A DNA stretch of 47,571 nt from a virus (IMGVR_UViG_3300033064_002458:1-47571); one strand, 5' to 3'. Numbered from the stretch's first letter, positions 1 to 6,988 are shown. Numbers and translations are program-made. Notes: generated by a model from the sequence alone, not told the origin.

Positions 1-469
1 GGTTAGCACCACTCAGGTCAGCATCACTCAGGTCAGCACCAATCAGGTTAGCACCACACAGGTTAGCACCACTCAGGTCAGCATCACTCAGGTCAGCACC
101 ACACAGGTTAGCACCACGCAGGTCAGCACCACTCAGGTTAGCATCACGCAGGTTAGCATCACGCAGGTCAGCACCACTCAGGTTAGCACCACTCAGGTTA
201 GCACCACTCAGGTCAGCATCACTCAGGTCAGCATCACTCAGGTTAGCACCACACAGGTTAGCACCACGCAGGTCAGCACCACTACTCAATGCTTCTATAA
301 CAGCATCTTTATAAGTTGTTTTAGTTGAACTAAAAATAATACTACCAGTAAATCTATTTTTAATTTCTATACCTATAACCTTTTCTTCTTTTTTGTTTTC
401 AATTTCTGAAACATAAGACTTAACTTGGTCTAAATTATTAAGTACATCTTCTTTTGTTAGTTTTTTCAT
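1..469 (-). CDS. Pentapeptide-repeat protein, N-terminal part (continues across the contig ends)
   Basis: Reading leftward from ATG at 469, about 64 non-repetitive residues (beginning [15 protein letters not shown]) lead into tandem A(D/N)LxX pentapeptides that run off the window at base 1. Pentapeptide repeats fold into a right-handed quadrilateral beta-helix; some mimic DNA and protect gyrase, but most have no known function. The middle position is mostly Cys, Ser or Arg and the last Gly or Asp. The frame lines up with the C-terminal part at 47297-47571 if nine shared end bases are overlapped, giving a protein near 245 aa. The frame with Val-Leu-Thr-Cys repeats in the same DNA is a shadow. 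Function unknown. Confidence 0.85.
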   Translation of the reverse strand, partial: MKKLTKEDVLNNLDQVKSYVSEIENKKEEKVIGIEIKNRFTGSIIFSSTKTTYKDAVIEALSSGADLRGANLCGANLSDADLSDADLSGANLSGANLSGADLRDANLRDANLSGADLRGANLCGADLSDADLSGANLCGANLIGADLSDADLSGAN

Positions 470-493
470 AATATTTTATTTATTTATAATTTT

Positions 494-518
494 TAGGTGG
501 GGGTTTTTACACCCCCTA
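494..518. promoter_or_regulatory. GC-rich hairpin between two early genes
   Basis: GGGGG (499-503) and CCCCC (512-516) pair across an AT-rich loop, with flanking bases extending the stem. It lies between the stop of the 45-aa gene at 522 and the start of the pentapeptide gene at 469. On the minus strand it is followed by a few A residues, not a T-run, so it is more likely a processing or attenuation hairpin than a full terminator. Confidence 0.4.
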
Positions 519-521
519 GAC

Positions 522-659
522 TTAGTCTGTCTCTGGCATCTCCTTCATCACAATCTCTGCATTTTGGGGACACCCATCTGGAATTGGGACAGAACAAACC
601 CTCCATTTGTGAAATCCCCTTCTGTCGGCATCCTCGATACACTGCTGACATTCGCTCAT
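522..659 (-). CDS. Small Cys-containing protein, 45 aa
   Basis: ATG at 659 overlaps the stop of the upstream HNH-like gene as ATGA, and a strong GGAGG lies about six bases ahead, so the start is well supported. The protein begins MSECQQCIEDADRRGF and has four cysteines, two in a CxxC pair, which suggests metal binding. No family recognised. It lies between the HNH-like gene and the pentapeptide gene and is probably co-translated with the former. Confidence 0.7.
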   Translation of the reverse strand: MSECQQCIEDADRRGFHKWRVCSVPIPDGCPQNAEIVMKEMPETD

Positions 660-967
660 CTCTTCCTCCCTAGCTTGTTTCTTATACCAATTACTTTACC
701 ATAACACTTCATAGAACAGAACTTTCTAGTAGCATATCTTGGTCTGAATACTATTTTACAAATGGGACATTTTTTATCTTTTAATATTCTTTTTTTTATA
801 AACTTTTCTAGTCTACCATCCTTTTTCATATGACATTTTCTACATAACCATTCCCAATCGGATAAATCTCTTTTATATTCCTGACTTATATTAGCTAAAT
901 CATATGGTGGTTTTTTCTTACAATCTTGGCATAATTTTGGCTTGGTGAGCTTTCTTTTTTTCTCCAT
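656..967 (-). CDS. HNH-like nuclease with two zinc modules, 103 aa
   Basis: The N-terminal half has a CxxC (residues 13-16), a segment LANISQEYKRDLSDWEWLC and CRKCH, the layout of small phage HNH proteins whose core reads about CxxC-x-(H/N)-xS-x-DWxxLCxxCH. The usual first histidine is replaced by Asn here, so catalysis is uncertain. The C-terminal half has a second zinc pattern (CPIC ... CSMKC). Its start lies inside a YopX-like remnant, as if the gene landed in that reading frame. Either a free-standing homing nuclease or a DNA-binding relic. Confidence 0.7.
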   Translation of the reverse strand: MEKKRKLTKPKLCQDCKKKPPYDLANISQEYKRDLSDWEWLCRKCHMKKDGRLEKFIKKRILKDKKCPICKIVFRPRYATRKFCSMKCYGKVIGIRNKLGRKR

Positions 968-995
968 CCCAAGCTTTAAATTTAATTTCTCTCAT
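918..995 (-). pseudogene. YopX-family N-terminal remnant, 25 codons
   Basis: The frame from ATG at 995 begins MREIKFKAWDGEKKK, the typical opening of YopX-family phage proteins, and stops after 25 codons. The rest of a YopX protein (normally above 100 aa) is not seen downstream. The HNH-like gene starts inside it in another frame, which suggests disruption by insertion. GGAGGG lies well upstream of this start at about 1021. The identification rests only on the short motif. Confidence 0.5.
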
Positions 996-1045
996 ACTAT
1001 CTTATTAATTATTAATCGTTCCCTCCTTATGTTAAAAGTTCAGGA

Positions 1046-1183
1046 TTATTTAATTTCAATAAAAAACCTTTTACCCTCTTTATCAGTTTGCTCCCATCTA
1101 TCTAATATTCCTTTCTTCATTAAATCACTTAGAAGTTTTTTAATCGGAGTATTATTTAATTTGTCGTACCATTGTTCTTCCAT
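1046..1183 (-). CDS. Small winged-helix-like protein, 45 aa
   Basis: The protein begins MEEQWYDKLNNTPIKK and ends in a segment (LLSDLMKKGILDRW, then a Lys/Arg turn and FFIEIK) shaped like the recognition helix and wing of a winged-helix domain. It is too short for a complete domain. Possibly a small DNA-binding regulator in the early region; no family recognised. It lies just upstream of the YopX remnant in the same direction. Confidence 0.5.
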   Translation of the reverse strand: MEEQWYDKLNNTPIKKLLSDLMKKGILDRWEQTDKEGKRFFIEIK

Positions 1184-1269
1184 ACTCTTAGTTATTTGTT
1201 TATTTCCTCTCAACAGCCAGCCAAAAACAATTGAAGGTGACGAAAGAACGTGACTGGCTATTGAGAAGA

Positions 1270-1392
1270 TTAGTCTTTAAAATATACAACCCAGACAGAA
1301 AAGAAAATCATCCAGATTCCATAATAAACATCATCTGTTGCATAGAAAGCTATAAACGATATTACTGACCCTATCAATGCGGTATATGCCAT
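1270..1392 (-). CDS. Small membrane protein, 40 aa
   Basis: The frame from ATG at 1392 encodes MAYTALIGSVISFIAFYATD followed by a second hydrophobic stretch rich in Trp, Phe and Val. Two short membrane segments separated by a charged turn are likely. It lies between the tRNA-like gene and the 45-aa gene. No function can be assigned; small membrane proteins of this kind are common in phage early regions. Confidence 0.5.
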   Translation of the reverse strand: MAYTALIGSVISFIAFYATDDVYYGIWMIFFSVWVVYFKD

Positions 1393-1422
1393 ATATTAAG
1401 TTAGTTATTTATAAATAAGAAT

Positions 1423-1495
1423 TTGTAGTGGCAGGATTTGAACCTGCTCGCTTCCCAGTATTTCAGGGATGCTCTGACCAATGAGCTACGCTACA
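1423..1495 (-). tRNA. tRNA-like gene with aberrant anticodon arm
   Basis: A cloverleaf of 73 nt fits on the minus strand: acceptor TGTAGCG/CACTACA (one C-A mismatch), T8-A9, D stem GCTC/GAGC, T arm GCAGG-TTCAAAT-CCTGC, discriminator A, no encoded CCA. The anticodon arm TCCCT/TGGGA has a T-T mismatch next to the loop, and the loop reads GAAATAC with A instead of the invariant T33. The formal anticodon would be AAT. A nine-base loop would instead offer a T-GAA-A (Phe-like) pattern two bases off register. It may be degenerate or a specialised viral tRNA; identity undetermined. Confidence 0.65.
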
Positions 1496-1499
1496 AACT

Positions 1500-1693
1500 C
1501 ATATATTAAAACAAGTTAATTTTCTGGGCAACGAACACCCCTGCTGTTGCCCAATTAGTAGTAAAGGTATTTTTCAACCTATATAAGATACTAATGATAA
1601 TTTTCTTCCTCTGATCTAGTCGTAAACGGATTAGAGATATTACTTCTTATCGCTGTTGTAGTACCTTATATAGGCAGATAAACTGCCTAGTTC
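1500..1693. other. Gene-free stretch with two hairpins
   Basis: Between the tRNA-like gene and the 236-aa gene I see no reading frame. TGGGCAAC/GTTGCCCA (1525-1553) forms an 8-bp stem, and TAGGCAG/CTGCCTA (1671-1689) a 7-bp stem right after the stop codon of the upstream gene. Neither is followed by a T-run on the minus strand, so they may protect mRNA ends or guide tRNA processing, not terminate transcription. Confidence 0.45.
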
Positions 1694-2404
1694 TTAGAGT
1701 TTCAATTCTGGTTCTATATTTTCTACTTTTATTTCTGGATCAGGAGTTTGATCAGATTTAAGAAAGTCTGGTGTACTATCAGGTTCCTTAAAATCAGCAC
1801 CGGTAGGATTGCCATTACTCTCAGCAACATCGTTACTCATAAAGATTGGTTTAACTTCTTGATAAATAGCAGAAATCTTTTTTAAATCTTCTGGGGTGGT
1901 CTCTCTCATCCCTTCAAATATTGGAACATAGTATTTACCATTGTCACCCATCTTGAGGTCTATTTTGGCCTTTACAAGAGCTGAGAAGATAGGTTTGTTA
2001 TCTACTCCATATTTCTTATATAACTTCGTTAGAAGAGCAGATAGAGGCCAATAACCAGTAGAGGATAAGCTAACAGTCTTAGGAAACCCAATATCTTCAC
2101 CAACAATCAATATTTCCTTTCTTTGGACCATTGTTGGCTTTCCAGTAGTGAAGTCTTTTCCTTCAAATTGTACGTCTTTTTTAGCCAGAACATAGAATAG
2201 TATTTCTACACCTAGATCTTCATCAGTAGAAGTGTCATACCAATGGCCCGGATCTATCTTAGTTTGAGAAGATGGCTGAGAGATAGATATCTTCTCCATT
2301 ACGAGGTCACTAGCTATCATACAGTCAAACCCCTCTCCAACATCTGGTGGTAGAGACAAACCCTTCCCTTCCGCAACTGCTGGTGTTGTTGTTTTTTCAT
2401 CCAT
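1694..2404 (-). CDS. Predicted DNA-metabolism protein with acidic tail, 236 aa
   Basis: A compact core (residues about 40-170, with PGHWYDT, LGVEILFYVL, and paired beta-strand-like segments) is followed by a disordered acidic, Pro/Glu-rich tail ending NIEPELKL. This layout resembles phage single-stranded-DNA-binding-like proteins in which an OB-like core carries an acidic C-terminus that recruits replication enzymes. I cannot name a family. It is the largest gene downstream of the XRE regulator and is probably transcribed from the promoter at 3179-3207. Alternative: an unrelated conserved phage protein. Confidence 0.6.
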   Translation of the reverse strand: MDEKTTTPAVAEGKGLSLPPDVGEGFDCMIASDLVMEKISISQPSSQTKIDPGHWYDTSTDEDLGVEILFYVLAKKDVQFEGKDFTTGKPTMVQRKEILIVGEDIGFPKTVSLSSTGYWPLSALLTKLYKKYGVDNKPIFSALVKAKIDLKMGDNGKYYVPIFEGMRETTPEDLKKISAIYQEVKPIFMSNDVAESNGNPTGADFKEPDSTPDFLKSDQTPDPEIKVENIEPELKL

Positions 2405-2415
2405 AATTTTATTTA

Positions 2416-2652
2416 TTATTTATTATTTTTCTTATCAGCTTTTAGCTGTTCAATAAGAGCTGGTTTGTGTTTGGTGATGAGGTCGTCAACTTCCAATGGA
2501 TTTACTCTTTGTTCGGAATCATGACAACCAACAATTTTAGATAATTCTTTCCAATCTTTATATTTTCTCTCTTTAGCTTCAAGGTCTAAAAGAGCAAAAA
2601 TACCTTGATCAATCCAATTACCATCTTCATCGATAGCGTTGTATTCGATCAA
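2416..2652 (-). CDS. Hypothetical protein, 78 aa, TTG start
   Basis: The frame begins at TTG (2652) with AGAGGA seven bases ahead, which decides the start. The product begins MIEYNAIDEDGNWIDQGIFA, mixes charged helices and ends Lys-rich. It is 11 bases upstream of the 236-aa gene in the same direction, so probably in one operon. No family recognised. A small CTCTGC/GCAGAG hairpin lies just ahead of the ribosome site. Confidence 0.65.
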   Translation of the reverse strand: MIEYNAIDEDGNWIDQGIFALLDLEAKERKYKDWKELSKIVGCHDSEQRVNPLEVDDLITKHKPALIEQLKADKKNNK

Positions 2653-2720
2653 TAGTTTATCCTCTGCTGATCGCAGAGCGTGTTTGACTAACCTTATCTC
2701 CTTTTTTGGGTTGTCTCATA

Positions 2721-2954
2721 TCATTCTTTATTTGTTTTAAAAAATTTATCTAATATTTTTTTAGCTGTGAACCACTTACCATCATGAATAAGATAAAGAA
2801 TATAATTATATTGTTTATAAGTCATTGTCTTTACCTTATGATCTTCATCCCAAATATCATCAGTGTTAAAGATACCTAGATGATCAGAATACTCTTCTAT
2901 TTTATCGTCGAGATAGCTTATTTCATTGATAGATAATGTCCTATCAATATTCAT
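2721..2954 (-). CDS. Hypothetical protein, 77 aa
   Basis: The gene begins with MNIDRTLSINEISYLDD directly after the XRE gene (one base apart). It is acidic in the first half and basic at the end, with a YKQYNYILYLIHDGKW segment that looks helical. It may be a partner of the regulator, such as a small antagonist, but that is inferred only from position. Confidence 0.65.
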   Translation of the reverse strand: MNIDRTLSINEISYLDDKIEEYSDHLGIFNTDDIWDEDHKVKTMTYKQYNYILYLIHDGKWFTAKKILDKFFKTNKE

Positions 2955-2955
2955 A

Positions 2956-3144
2956 TTAAAATATTTCTTCTATCCTTCTATTTAATGCTAATGATATTTT
3001 TTTAGCAATACCTAAACGGATATTATTAGTACCAACTCTACCACTTTCAATATTATATATTGCTTGTCGTGATAATCCACTTTTTATGGAAAAGTCATTT
3101 ACAGATAAATTTAGTGCCTCCCTTAGTTCTTTTACTTTATTCAT
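2956..3144 (-). CDS. XRE-family helix-turn-helix regulator, 62 aa
   Basis: The whole protein is one HTH_3/XRE (Cro/C1-like) domain: LREALNLSVNDFSIKSGLS, then RQAIYNIESGR as recognition helix, then a C-terminal helix of hydrophobic spacing. Length matches single-domain Cro-like repressors, which bind operators as dimers. It is the first gene behind the promoter at 3179-3207 with a short unstructured leader, and probably regulates early transcription. Its operator may be the TTATCC-type boxes near the early promoters, but nothing here proves that. Confidence 0.85.
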   Translation of the reverse strand: MNKVKELREALNLSVNDFSIKSGLSRQAIYNIESGRVGTNNIRLGIAKKISLALNRRIEEIF

Positions 3145-3178
3145 TTCTTTAATAAATCTTATTATTTATATAATATCC

Positions 3179-3207
3179 ATTATATCACATGATTACACCC
3201 TTGTCAA
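3179..3207 (-). promoter_or_regulatory. Sigma70-type promoter ahead of the XRE gene
   Basis: On the minus strand TTGACA (3207-3202), a 17-bp spacer ending TGTGA, and TATAAT (3184-3179) form a near-perfect promoter with an extended -10. A TTATCCCCA box (3227-3235, minus-strand sense) sits about 20 bp upstream of the -35. The expected start is about 30 bases before the XRE start codon. Confidence 0.85.
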
Positions 3208-3245
3208 TAGAAGATTACATTATTGTTGGGGATAAACTATCTATA

Positions 3246-3398
3246 TTATTTTTCAATAGTCTCACCCATAAAACTAGTTTGTCCTTTCCCTGGGGCCGAC
3301 CAAGATTTACATTTTCTACAAATATTAATATTTTCAAAAATAGATTGACGCTTTTTTTCACATCTAATACAGATGTATTTATGTATTTCTTTAATCAT
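3246..3398 (-). CDS. Small zinc-ribbon protein, 50 aa
   Basis: The frame from ATG at 3398 encodes MIKEIHKYICIRCEKK with CxxC at residues 10-13 and a second CxxC about 18 residues on, the geometry of a minimal zinc ribbon. The C-terminus is short and polar. The stop lies about 40 bp upstream of the XRE promoter. Probably a nucleic-acid-binding or structural zinc knuckle. The opposite-strand frame over the same DNA is a shadow. Confidence 0.7.
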   Translation of the reverse strand: MIKEIHKYICIRCEKKRQSIFENINICRKCKSWSAPGKGQTSFMGETIEK

Positions 3399-3437
3399 AC
3401 TGTTATTTTAAACTTTATTACCTATTTTATTTCCTTT

Positions 3438-3596
3438 TTAGTTAAAACTATCAGATGTTGTAGCTGGTGGCATACTGTCTATTAAGTCTATTGTTTTTTG
3501 TTGTTGTTCAGATATTTCCCGCTGAGAATTAATCATATAAAACGAAAGAAAGAACAGACACAATACGATAAATAATATTATTAGATATTCTTTCAT
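3438..3596 (-). CDS. Small single-pass membrane protein, 52 aa
   Basis: Residues 4-21 (YLIILFIVLCLFFLSFYM) form one membrane helix after MKE, followed by a Gln/Glu-rich helix and a short polar tail. The layout is an N-terminal anchor with a small domain on one side of the membrane. It lies between two zinc-ribbon-like genes in the same direction. Function unknown; a spanin-like or exclusion role is possible but unsupported. Confidence 0.65.
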   Translation of the reverse strand: MKEYLIILFIVLCLFFLSFYMINSQREISEQQQKTIDLIDSMPPATTSDSFN

Positions 3597-3641
3597 AATT
3601 TTATGTTAGGCTTATTAGTTCGTAGTTTATGTTAGGGTTTG

Positions 3642-3824
3642 TTATTGTTGTTTTATCCAAGTTCTACAAGAAAAACGATTACCTTCATATTCTTTACCAC
3701 GACAATCTTCTGGTATTTCTCTACCATTACCAATAAATAAACATTGGTAACACTCTTCACAAATAAGTAAAAATCCTTTTTTATCTTCACAATAGCGAAT
3801 TATAAATTTATGTTTTTCTTCCAT
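3642..3824 (-). CDS. Cys-rich small protein, 60 aa
   Basis: The protein begins MEEKHKFIIRYCEDKKGFLL and carries CEEC near residue 22 plus further Cys at 28, 40 and 53, compatible with a zinc-binding fold. It overlaps the end of the glycosyltransferase-like gene by 17 bases, so the two are probably translationally coupled. No family recognised. Confidence 0.65.
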   Translation of the reverse strand: MEEKHKFIIRYCEDKKGFLLICEECYQCLFIGNGREIPEDCRGKEYEGNRFSCRTWIKQQ

Positions 3825-4368
3825 ACTCCTTTATGTTTAGTTGTTTAAATATATTTCCCATTTGTTCAGCTACTACATTCCAAGTATATTTATCCTTAAT
3901 CTTTTTATGTACCTTATCCCAATTAATATCAGCTTTAAAAGAATCCTCTATTGCTTTAGCTATTGTTATTGGATTCTTAGATATACATTCAAACATAGCT
4001 TCGGAAAAGTCATCAAATATATCTTTGATCCCCATTATATTTGGTGCAACCACTGGACACTTATATCCCAATCCCTCTAAAAATATATTACCAAAACCTT
4101 CTGATAAACTAGGACGACATACTACATCAGCCATATCATAATAATAATCTAGTCCACCCTTATTAAGAAATCCTAGAAGTGATACTCTACTGTTTAAATC
4201 TAATCTATCTACTAATCTCCATAACTTTTTCTTTAATTTACCATCTCCAGCTATCCTTAAAACATAGTTATTTGGTAGATACTTCATTGCCTTTATTAGA
4301 TACTTAAGTCCATTCTTTTTAACAAGTCTTGAAGCTGAGAATATTATTATTTGATTATTGATATTCAT
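3808..4368 (-). CDS. GT4-type glycosyltransferase, C-terminal half only, 186 aa
   Basis: The sequence matches the donor-sugar-binding Rossmann half of GT-B family 4 glycosyltransferases: FSASRLVKKNGLKYLIKAM at the start, a GDG at 41-43, and the E-x7-E motif (Glu90, Glu98) in SEGFGNIFLEGL. A full enzyme is 350-400 aa, and the acceptor half is missing here without any frameshift remnant upstream. It may work with a host or phage partner, or be a relic. Phage glycosyltransferases modify DNA, cell surface or virion. A GT2-like N-terminal segment occurs at 46183-46506. Confidence 0.8.
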   Translation of the reverse strand: MNINNQIIIFSASRLVKKNGLKYLIKAMKYLPNNYVLRIAGDGKLKKKLWRLVDRLDLNSRVSLLGFLNKGGLDYYYDMADVVCRPSLSEGFGNIFLEGLGYKCPVVAPNIMGIKDIFDDFSEAMFECISKNPITIAKAIEDSFKADINWDKVHKKIKDKYTWNVVAEQMGNIFKQLNIKEYGRKT

Positions 4369-4373
4369 ATTAT

Positions 4374-4511
4374 TTATTCAAATTTATCTTCTTCTAATAA
4401 ATCAATGAGATCTTTAATAATCCAAGCCTGTTCTGGATCATCAGACTTCCTTAATAGCTCTACTAGAAATAGTTTATGTTGTGTATAATCCATAGAATTT
4501 AAATTATTCAT
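4374..4511 (-). CDS. Small acidic protein, 45 aa
   Basis: ATG at 4511 lies within the last codons of the helicase gene (8-base overlap), which supports translational coupling. The product begins MNNLNSMDYTQHKLFLVELL and is one long acidic helix ending LLEEDKFE. No family recognised. A helicase accessory role is only suggested by the coupling. Confidence 0.65.
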   Translation of the reverse strand: MNNLNSMDYTQHKLFLVELLRKSDDPEQAWIIKDLIDLLEEDKFE

Positions 4512-5790
4512 TAATATTTTCTACTGTTATTTGATCCATCTCATTAAATAATAATCTATCAGAATCAAACATTATATTAACCATACCCACTTCACCATCT
4601 CTCTGTTTAGAGACATATAATTTACCTTCTCTTTGAAATTTATCCCGGACTAAGGTAAGAGCATTATCTACTGTATAAGCCTGATAGACACTACCATACA
4701 TATCTTCTACATCAATGGCCTTGTCTTTTATCTTAGAAGCTTGTTTATTTAAAGCGATCGGAGTCATCACAGGCACATTGAGTCTCTTAGCAATACCTTT
4801 AAGCCTCATAATGAGCTCCATTTCCTTTTCGAGCTCACTCCGGCCTACCTTATCAGTCAACATAGCAATATAGTCTACTACAATAAAGTCTAGTCCTTGA
4901 TCCATCGCCATTAAATAGCCTTGAGAATATATCTCATCAGTTGATACATAATCAAAAATAGTTTTTATAGAAATATTAGATAAGAGATCATATTGACCTT
5001 TAACTTCTTTATCATAATCTAAAGATCCATACTTTATAGTATTAGATTTAATTCCTAAGATAGAAGATATAATACGAGGAGCAAACTGATTAATAGACAT
5101 CTCTAAATTGAAATATAATACCTTATAATTTTGTTTGGCGGCGGACAAAGCAAACTGCAAACAGAGAATACTTTTACCAGAGGCAGAAGCGCCGGCCAAA
5201 GAAGTCAAAGTTCCTTTTCCAAAACCGCCACCAAGTATATAATCTAGTCTAGGAATACCTGTTGGTATTCTACTCTTTGGATTATCATAATCTATTTTCC
5301 ATTCTTCTAATACCTCAATAAGATCTTTGGGTTTGTTATCTAAATAAGCAGTATCTATTTTAACAAAATCATTTTTAAAATTCCTTATGTCATCTTCATT
5401 TTCTGTTTCAATAGCTTCCTCTAATTTCTGGCATAATTCTTTTTCTTTCCTCAACTTAGATAGCTTCTTTAACTCTTTAATATAGGTTTTAATTGACGAT
5501 AAACTGGCATGGCCATTAGCTATATCAGCTAAATAAATCCTTCCACCAGCTTCTACAAGCTTCCCTTTGCTCTCTAGGGTAGTTGTAATCGTAATAATAT
5601 CTATATCTCGGCCAGTATCATCTAACCATTTAATAACTTTATAAATTAATTGATGTTTAGATATATAAAAGTCATCAGCATTTATCTTTGCCTTATGTAG
5701 CTTAATCATTTTTGAGTCAACTAAAAAGCAATATAATATTGCCTTTTCAATTTCTGCGTTCGCTTTTGGTACTACCTCGCCGACAAGCAT
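4504..5790 (-). CDS. dnaB: DnaB-family replicative helicase, 428 aa
   Basis: This is a replicative 5'-3' DNA helicase. Residues 10-110 match the helical DnaB N-terminal domain (primase and loader contacts). The RecA-like C-terminal domain has Walker A GASASGKS (200-207), Walker B FIVVDYIAML (301-310), and a later Lys/Arg-rich segment KQASKIKDK. Walker A is unusual, since DnaB mostly has GETxxGKT-like sequences. The length is near the DnaB norm (about 450). The start MLVGEVV follows an A-rich leader. It is the only replication motor seen; no polymerase or primase is encoded, so the virus presumably uses the host replisome. Confidence 0.92.
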   Translation of the reverse strand: MLVGEVVPKANAEIEKAILYCFLVDSKMIKLHKAKINADDFYISKHQLIYKVIKWLDDTGRDIDIITITTTLESKGKLVEAGGRIYLADIANGHASLSSIKTYIKELKKLSKLRKEKELCQKLEEAIETENEDDIRNFKNDFVKIDTAYLDNKPKDLIEVLEEWKIDYDNPKSRIPTGIPRLDYILGGGFGKGTLTSLAGASASGKSILCLQFALSAAKQNYKVLYFNLEMSINQFAPRIISSILGIKSNTIKYGSLDYDKEVKGQYDLLSNISIKTIFDYVSTDEIYSQGYLMAMDQGLDFIVVDYIAMLTDKVGRSELEKEMELIMRLKGIAKRLNVPVMTPIALNKQASKIKDKAIDVEDMYGSVYQAYTVDNALTLVRDKFQREGKLYVSKQRDGEVGMVNIMFDSDRLLFNEMDQITVENINE

Positions 5791-5800
5791 AGGATTTTTT

Positions 5801-5929
5801 TTAATTTAACAAATTATCTAAAAATAATATAATTAAAAATAATATAGTTAATACCCCAGCGATAAATACCTGAAATTGAAAATCAAATACCGGTGGAGTT
5901 GAGAACATGTTTTTGTGAAATTCCTCCAT
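5801..5929 (-). CDS. Small membrane protein, 42 aa
   Basis: The frame from ATG at 5929 begins MEEFHKNMFSTPPVFD, then a single hydrophobic helix (FIAGVLTILFLIILFL) near the C-terminus. It is directly upstream of the helicase gene, 11 bases from its start. One membrane segment with an N-terminal soluble stub. Function unknown. Confidence 0.6.
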   Translation of the reverse strand: MEEFHKNMFSTPPVFDFQFQVFIAGVLTILFLIILFLDNLLN

Positions 5930-6020
5930 GTGTTTATCTCTTATTTTAATATAACTGCTGATGTGAAGAGAGAATACACACCAACAGATATATTAAAACA
6001 AAAAAAGACAAGTAATCACT

Positions 6021-6530
6021 TTATTTATTTAGATTTGCTATTTTTTTACAATGATTTATAAAATCATTCTTTGGCATTGTCCATTTCATTCTATTACAAT
6101 AATAACAACAAGAAGCAATATTATCAATAACATACCCAATATTGTTATCCGCTCTATCCAATCCTATCCCATTTATTTTATCACCACAATATGAACATTC
6201 ATTATTCCAAAAAGTCATAAATTGCTCAAAAGTAATATCAAATTTCATTTCTCTTTTTCTTGAATTTAATTGATATGTTTTATATCTAACCTTTGGAGTA
6301 TTAGCTTTTAATCTTTTTTTAGGTTTATGTATTCTATTGTATAATTTTACTCGCTCACTTATTCTTTTTCTATTTTTTTTCTCATAAATTTTAGAGTATC
6401 TTCTTTTTCTTTCTAAATAACTATCATTTTTAATTTTCTGACATTTTTCTTTTAAACAATATTTTTGATTACGACTTGTTGGCTGTATTATCTCATCACA
6501 AGACACACAACCCTTTTCTTTTATATACAT
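6021..6530 (-). CDS. HNH homing-type endonuclease, 169 aa
   Basis: Start chosen at ATG 6530, preceded by GAGGAG nine bases away. The N-terminus has a zinc pattern (CVSC ... CLKEKC), the middle is Arg/Lys-rich, and the C-terminal core CSYCGD, GLDRADNNIGY and CCYYCNRMK is a phage HNH domain of the 'GxDRxDN' type. Such free-standing nucleases nick or cut target genes to spread themselves. An in-frame upstream ATG at 6578 lies inside the attenuator-like leader and would add a hydrophobic leader stretch. It has its own promoter at 6608-6636. Confidence 0.85.
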   Translation of the reverse strand: MYIKEKGCVSCDEIIQPTSRNQKYCLKEKCQKIKNDSYLERKRRYSKIYEKKNRKRISERVKLYNRIHKPKKRLKANTPKVRYKTYQLNSRKREMKFDITFEQFMTFWNNECSYCGDKINGIGLDRADNNIGYVIDNIASCCYYCNRMKWTMPKNDFINHCKKIANLNK

Positions 6531-6552
6531 ATAAAAATCTCCTCTTAACCAA

Positions 6553-6593
6553 AAAGATGACCACAGGGTAGCGATCATCTTTCTAGCACCCTG
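6553..6593 (-). promoter_or_regulatory. Interlocked inverted-repeat leader with terminator option
   Basis: In the RNA (minus strand) the order is A CAGGGT (6593-6588), B AAAGATGA (6582-6575), A' ACCCTG (6569-6564), B' TCATCTTT (6560-6553) followed by TT. B:B' plus its T-run looks like an intrinsic terminator, while A:A' encloses B, so both cannot form as ordinary hairpins. A leader frame starts at ATG 6578 inside B and runs in frame into the HNH gene. Confidence 0.65.
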
Positions 6594-6607
6594 TTTATTA
6601 TTTAGTC

Positions 6608-6636
6608 ATTATAGCACACTTTCAATAAAAAAGCAA
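6608..6636 (-). promoter_or_regulatory. Sigma70-type promoter ahead of the HNH gene
   Basis: TTGCTT (6636-6631), 17 bp, TATAAT (6613-6608) on the minus strand with TG before the -10. The -35 is weaker than at the other promoters. A TTATCCCC box (6644-6651) lies just upstream. It overlaps the end region of the preceding small gene, which suggests the nuclease carries its own expression unit. Confidence 0.7.
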
Positions 6637-6639
6637 TAG

Positions 6640-6807
6640 CTAGTTATCCCCAACCTCATCACATAACTGATGATGTTCCTTTAAAAAATATTCCCCTTGA
6701 TGTGATATACAATAAACTTTCTTCCGTCCGTCGTCGTCAATAATAATAGCCCGATCGTATTTACAATAGGCGCATTTAATAATTCTGTTTTTTTGTTTCT
6801 TTGTCAT
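6640..6807 (-). CDS. Small zinc-binding-like protein, 55 aa
   Basis: Start at ATG 6807, one base after the previous gene's TAG, with GGAG five bases ahead. The protein begins MTKKQKNRIIKCAYCKYDRA; CxxC at 12-15 and later Cys/His residues (YCISHQ, HHQLC) suggest a zinc site. It is the distal gene of a short operon after the HNH gene at 7614 and the 59-aa gene. No family recognised. Confidence 0.65.
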   Translation of the reverse strand: MTKKQKNRIIKCAYCKYDRAIIIDDDGRKKVYCISHQGEYFLKEHHQLCDEVGDN

Positions 6808-6808
6808 A

Positions 6809-6988
6809 CTAACTCCAAATTCCATGATCTAAACTAAGTCCCTTTTCCACTTTCTTTGCCATTTCTTTATTAGTGGGATCAGGACTATCCTTTAGATAAT
6901 CTAAATAACTTTTGCCGACCTTTTTTAATTTCCTCTTTTTGTTTCCTCTGTGGTAGCCCTCTATATTTCCTTTTTCGTTTAGTTTCAT
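6809..6988 (-). CDS. Small basic protein, 59 aa
   Basis: The frame from ATG 6988 overlaps the stop of the upstream HNH gene as ATGA and ends one base before the next start. It begins MKLNEKGNIEGYHRGNKKRK and is Lys/Arg-rich in the first half, then DYLKDSPDPTNKEMAKK. It could bind nucleic acid. The strict overlaps argue that it is real although it matches nothing I recognise. Confidence 0.65.
   Translation of the reverse strand: MKLNEKGNIEGYHRGNKKRKLKKVGKSYLDYLKDSPDPTNKEMAKKVEKGLSLDHGIWS

Noticed and set aside
1-300. CRISPR array in the terminal repeats
   Set aside because: The 15-bp units have no spacers and encode pentapeptides.
942-1253. Plus-strand frame of 103 codons
   Set aside because: It runs opposite to better-supported minus-strand genes (HNH-like, wHTH-like) and has shadow-type composition.
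3189-3485. Plus-strand frame of 98 codons
   Set aside because: The minus strand holds a zinc-ribbon frame and a promoter in this stretch; the plus frame has no known pattern.
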